64,000 nt of DNA, taken from Todiramphus chloris collaris. Its lineage: Eukaryota; Chordata; Aves; Coraciiformes; Alcedinidae. The stretch spans positions 9,962,598-10,026,597 of the forward strand of contig JANVCC010010406.1 in NCBI GenBank assembly GCA_025345505.1, in the 5' to 3' direction. Position 1 is the first letter of the stretch. Each line of letters begins with the position of its first letter. This document shows, piece after piece, positions 63,731 to 64,000 of the stretch. Made by a program: the position numbers and the translations under genes. Under the pieces are notes generated by a model, which ran no database searches, was not told the DNA's origin, and saw only the letters and a program-made list of their open reading frames with translations.

Positions 63731-64000
63731 TGTTGTGATTTGACTTAAAACCTAACAGAAAGGTGACAAGTAAAAAGTCAAGTATTGATGGGTCTTCTCG
63801 TTAAGAAAGAACATAAAGGAAACACTGAGACTGAGGGTGAGCAGAGTATTGAAACATTTGTAGAGGAATAATATCAAATGAGTTCATACTTCTGTGGAAA
63901 ATGTTTTGTAAATCTCAAATAACTGTCATAGGCCTGCACATTTGAATGAGAAAATTAGTGTTTTAGGGTAGATTAATGCTAGACTCAGTGCTTACAATAT
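63731..64000 (+). mobile_element. Possible LTR start running off the window
   Basis: TGTTGTGATTTGACTTAAAAC at 63731 agrees at 19 of 21 bases with the first bases of the 5' LTR at 26524, then diverges. What follows, such as GGTGACAAGTAAAAAGTCAAG, looks compact and unlike the flanking intron. It could be the start of a related or different LTR inside the SV2C intron. The end is outside the window, so this is tentative. Confidence 0.35.

Overview
This window is vertebrate nuclear DNA, almost certainly from a bird and probably a passerine or near relative. The evidence is two CR1 LINE 3' ends with the bird-type ATTCTATGA tail, LTR-retrovirus copies that look like those of songbird genomes, sparse repeats, and two multi-exon genes with clear animal orthologues. 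The species cannot be fixed from the sequence. No bacterial, phage or CRISPR content is present.

Two genes lie on the minus strand, head to tail, each entered from one end. At the high-coordinate side are the last four coding exons of SV2C (62138-62005, 60745-60542, 59660-59501, 49522-49339), a synaptic-vesicle transporter-like glycoprotein. They cover part of the fourth luminal domain, transmembrane segments 8-12 and the stop codon. About 25.8 kb further along the minus strand is the first coding exon of IQGAP2 (23494-23449) in a CpG-rich promoter. After a 21 kb first intron comes exon 2 (2177-2078). All splice phases join correctly. The order SV2C then IQGAP2 on one strand matches human 5q13, so this is conserved synteny.

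The intergenic interval (about 23.5-49.3 kb) holds the most structure: a 400-base assembly gap flanked by A-rich sequence just upstream of IQGAP2; a broken endogenous provirus on the plus strand (26524-31920) with a 5-bp target duplication, a full 5' LTR, a tRNA-Lys-like primer-binding site, a repeat-rich gag-like part, damaged protease, RT and RNase H, a CR1 inserted inside RT, no visible env, and a 3' LTR reduced to its last 200 bp; a G-run cluster near 34.75 kb; and a solo LTR of the same family on the minus strand (36132-36939).

SV2C's last intron carries a (GTTTG)12 array and a CR1 3' fragment. IQGAP2 intron 1 is mostly unique AT-rich DNA with homopolymer and T/G tracts, plus an odd quasi-periodic segment next to exon 1. 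A possible further LTR begins at 63731 and runs off the end. I did not find a new multi-gene system; the notable items are the anatomy and decay of the provirus, the promoter next to the gap, and several small unexplained repeats.
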